This document shows, in pieces, positions 7,217-8,948 of a stretch of 8,948 nucleotides of DNA. Source of the DNA: Clostridia bacterium (GTDB lineage: Bacteria; Bacillota_A; Clostridia; Oscillospirales; Acutalibacteraceae). The position numbers and the translations under genes are program-made. The stretch is taken from positions 1 through 8,948 of the forward strand of contig JAFYUD010000211.1 in assembly GCA_017549665.1 (NCBI GenBank), given 5' to 3'. The notes under the pieces were generated by a model. That model did no database searches. It had not been told where the DNA came from and saw nothing but the letters and a program-made list of their open reading frames with translations. Each line of letters starts with the position of its first letter. Within the stretch, counting starts at the first letter, position 1.

Positions 7217-8623
7217 ATGGGCGGATTTTTTGGAGTAGCATCAAAGGAAGATTGCGTATTTGATCTGTTTTTCGGTACTGACTATCATTCACATCTCGGC
7301 ACCAGACGTGCAGGTATGTCTGTTTATGACAAGGAAAAGGGCTTTGATAAGGCAATTCATAATATTGAGAATTCACCTTTCAGAACAAAGTTCACAAAGG
7401 AATCAACAGAAATGCACGGCAACTACGGAATCGGTTGTATTTCTGACTATGAGGCACAGCCTATTCTTGTCAGATCTCATCACGGTACCTATGCCATAAC
7501 CACAGTAGGTAAGATAAACAATGCTGACGAAATTGTTGATAACATTATTGACAGCAATACTCATTTCTTTGAGATGCGTAACGGTGAAATCAATCCCACT
7601 GAGCTTGCGGCTGCAATCATTAACAGAAAAGAGAATTTTATCGAAGGTATAAAATATGCTCAGGAGATTATTGACGGTTCATTGAGTATTCTTATACTCA
7701 CACCTCTGGGAATCTATGTTGCAAGAGATAAGCTCGGCAGAACTCCTGTATTTATCGGCAAAAAAGAAAACGGCTACTGTGCAAGCTTTGAAAGCTTTGC
7801 ATATCTTAATCTCGGTTACAAGGATTACAAGGCACTTGGCCCCGGAGAAATCGTTGTTATGACAGAGAATGATGTGAAGGTTCTTGCTCAGCCGGGTAAG
7901 GATATGAAAATCTGTACATTCCTCTGGGTTTATTACGGTTATCCCTCATCTGCATACGAAGGCATCAGTGTTGAGAAAATGCGTTACAATTGCGGTGCTC
8001 TTCTTGCTAAGCGTGACCCCATCACTCCTGATATCGTCGCAGGTATTCCCGATTCAGGTATTGCTCATGCAATCGGTTATGCAAATGAGGCTCATGTACC
8101 TTATTCAAGACCGTTTATCAAGTATACACCCACATGGCCCCGTTCATTCACACCTCCTACACAGAATAAACGTAAGCTTATTGCAAAAATGAAGCTTATT
8201 GCAATTCATGACCTTATTGAGGGTAAACGTCTTCTTCTTATCGACGACTCAATCGTAAGAGGTACACAGCTGAGTGAAACTACAGAATTCCTTTATGAAA
8301 GCGGAGCGAAAGAGGTGCATATCAGACCTGCATGTCCTCCCTTGCTGTTTAACTGTAAATATCTTAATTTCTCTCGATCAACATCAGAAAATGAGCTTAT
8401 CACAAGACGTGTTATTGCTGAGATTGAGGGCGAAAATCCTCCAAGAGAGATAATTGAGGAATATGCAAACCCCGACAGTGAAAGATATCATAAGATGGTT
8501 GAAAAAATCGGAGAAAAGCTTCATTTTACTTCTCTTCGTTATCATCGTCTTGATGATATGATTGAAGCCACAGGACTTCCTGCAGAAAAGCTCTGCACAT
8601 ATTGCTGGAACGGAAAAGAATAA
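7217..8623 (+). CDS. PurF-like amidophosphoribosyltransferase lacking the glutaminase cysteine
   Basis: A 468-residue homologue of glutamine PRPP amidotransferase, the first enzyme of purine synthesis (PRPP to 5-phosphoribosylamine). The C-terminal phosphoribosyltransferase half looks functional: GIPDSG (276-281), the PRPP loop LLIDDSIVRGTQL (340-352) and KMKLIAIHDLIEGKR before it. Cysteines C233, C380, C460 and C463 correspond to the four 4Fe-4S ligands of B. subtilis PurF. The N-terminal class II glutaminase domain is altered. The protein starts Met-Gly-Gly where PurF has Met-Cys-Gly or a propeptide plus Cys, so the nucleophile is absent. The RYPT glutamine-binding loop is missing (YGIGCISDYEAQP), and the NGN oxyanion-hole motif reads VGK (97-99). 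No in-frame upstream start could supply a cysteine; the ATG follows AGGGG by 8 nt. Glutamine use is therefore unlikely. Ammonia-dependent synthesis or another phosphoribosyl reaction is the main alternative. It is transcribed as a single gene. Confidence 0.9.
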   Translation: MGGFFGVASKEDCVFDLFFGTDYHSHLGTRRAGMSVYDKEKGFDKAIHNIENSPFRTKFTKESTEMHGNYGIGCISDYEAQPILVRSHHGTYAITTVGKINNADEIVDNIIDSNTHFFEMRNGEINPTELAAAIINRKENFIEGIKYAQEIIDGSLSILILTPLGIYVARDKLGRTPVFIGKKENGYCASFESFAYLNLGYKDYKALGPGEIVVMTENDVKVLAQPGKDMKICTFLWVYYGYPSSAYEGISVEKMRYNCGALLAKRDPITPDIVAGIPDSGIAHAIGYANEAHVPYSRPFIKYTPTWPRSFTPPTQNKRKLIAKMKLIAIHDLIEGKRLLLIDDSIVRGTQLSETTEFLYESGAKEVHIRPACPPLLFNCKYLNFSRSTSENELITRRVIAEIEGENPPREIIEEYANPDSERYHKMVEKIGEKLHFTSLRYHRLDDMIEATGLPAEKLCTYCWNGKE

Positions 8624-8639
8624 AGAAAAAGAGACTGTA

Positions 8640-8662
8640 GGGCGACACTCCGTAAGGAAGTT
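8640..8662 (+). repeat. Left arm of the 23-bp perfect inverted repeat
   Basis: It begins GGGCGACACTCC and ends AAGGAAGTT. It is the exact reverse complement of 8894-8916 and starts 17 bp after the PurF-like stop codon. It also contains a small internal dyad, TCC-GTAA-GGA. Confidence 0.9.
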
Positions 8663-8680
8663 GAGCCATAAAATTCATTA

Positions 8681-8704
8681 TTTTGGCGCATAACTGCGTT
8701 AAAA
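8681..8704 (+). repeat. Hairpin inside the element (10-bp stem)
   Basis: TTTTGGCGCA (8681-8690) pairs with TGCGTTAAAA (8695-8704) around the loop TAAC, with two G-U pairs as RNA. Pairing that depends on G-U suggests, weakly, that the structure matters as RNA on this strand. Confidence 0.45.
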
Positions 8705-8710
8705 ATGCTC

Positions 8711-8729
8711 GAAATCCGACAAGGATTTC
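8711..8729. repeat. Second hairpin inside the element (7-bp stem)
   Basis: GAAATCC (8711-8717) and GGATTTC (8723-8729) flank the loop GACAA, and GCTTTTT follows at 8733-8739. The flanking AAAAATGC and GCTTTTT can extend the stem past a small internal loop, giving a weak terminator-like shape. Confidence 0.5.
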
Positions 8730-8820
8730 TGTGCTTTTTGCCTTGTTCTGCATCCAAACTAAAGAATTTTAAGGTGCGAAGCAGTTTTTATCGAGCAAAT
8801 TTTCGTTTGAACAATATAAT

Positions 8821-8858
8821 AAAATACCCTCAATACTGACGTATTACGGGTATTTTTT
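8821..8858 (+). terminator. Intrinsic terminator within the element
   Basis: The outer stem AAAATACCC (8821-8829) / GGGTATTTT (8848-8856) and the inner stem AATAC (8832-8836) / GTATT (8841-8845) around TGAC are separated by a 2x2 internal loop. The T-run is 8853-8858. It is the first good terminator after the PurF-like gene, about 200 bp past its stop codon. Confidence 0.8.
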
Positions 8859-8893
8859 ATGCCGTTCAGGCGGAAAAGGGCCGATAAAAACCT

Positions 8894-8916
8894 AACTTCC
8901 TTACGGAGTGTCGCCC
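8894..8916 (-). repeat. Right arm of the 23-bp perfect inverted repeat
   Basis: It is the exact reverse complement of 8640-8662 (starts AACTTCC, ends GTCGCCC) and closes the element, 231 bp from the left arm. Confidence 0.9.
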
Positions 8917-8948
8917 AAATCAGTCCCTTTACTTATATATTTCGACAC

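Larger units (their letters stand above)
8628..8930. mobile_element. MITE-like non-coding element with terminal inverted repeats
   Basis: About 303 bp bounded by inverted repeats. The inner 23 bp of each arm are perfectly complementary (8640-8662 and 8894-8916). The outer ends AAAGAGACTG (8628-8637) and CAGTCCCTTT (8921-8930) match at nine of ten positions, separated from the core by a short unequal spacer. Inside are two hairpins and an intrinsic terminator, but no credible gene. The size, the repeats and the place immediately after a stop codon fit a miniature inverted-repeat element or a dispersed structured repeat. No clear target-site duplication was found, so the exact ends and the transposase family remain open. 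Confidence 0.65.

Noticed and set aside
8526..8757. Two minus-strand open frames of 71-75 codons across the PurF-like 3' end and the inverted-repeat element.
   Set aside because: They lie antisense to the confident PurF-like gene and run through the repeat arm and hairpins. They have no ribosome binding site worth naming and look like accidental reading of a repeat.
8640..8916. A CRISPR array or att site.
   Set aside because: There are only two copies, in inverted orientation and 231 bp apart. No direct repeats with regular spacing, integrase gene or tRNA are present.

Overview
The window looks like a chromosomal segment of an anaerobic Firmicute of class Clostridia, most likely a Ruminococcus-like member of the Oscillospirales. 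The reasons are the moderately AT-rich sequence, the strong AGGAG-type ribosome binding sites, a GH51-type arabinofuranosidase end, a DUF5696 lipoprotein, a DUF4364 protein and a MetA of the Firmicute acetyl-transferring type. This placement is an inference from gene content, not from a marker gene.

Layout. Positions 1-482 (+) hold the 3' end of a plant-polysaccharide enzyme, probably an alpha-L-arabinofuranosidase, closed by a strong hairpin at 491-527 that can serve both strands. From 5127 down to 526 on the minus strand runs a tight four-gene unit: a DUF5696 lipoprotein, metA (homoserine O-acyltransferase), a DUF4364 winged-helix-like protein and a Cof-type HAD phosphatase. Gaps are 11-21 bp and each gene has its own Shine-Dalgarno sequence. 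A promoter with an extended -10 (5160-5188) sits just before the lipoprotein, and its -35 box overlaps the stop codon of the upstream EamA transporter gene (5185-6129, minus). The EamA gene and a plus-strand gene for a single-pass membrane protein (6266-7063) diverge from back-to-back promoters at 6158-6235. The membrane protein gene ends at a hairpin (7076-7123).

A separate plus-strand unit follows: an extended -10 promoter preceded by an inverted repeat, then a 468-residue PurF-like amidophosphoribosyltransferase (7217-8623). Its phosphoribosyltransferase half and Fe-S cysteines look intact. The glutaminase half has lost the N-terminal nucleophile cysteine (it begins Met-Gly-Gly) and other glutamine-site residues. 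This is the most interesting gene of the window: it may make phosphoribosylamine from free ammonia, or have a different role.

Immediately after that gene, 8628-8930 is a roughly 300-bp non-coding element with perfect 23-bp terminal inverted repeats, internal hairpins and a built-in intrinsic terminator. It looks like a MITE or a similar dispersed repeat. No tRNA, rRNA, CRISPR array or recognisable riboswitch was seen.
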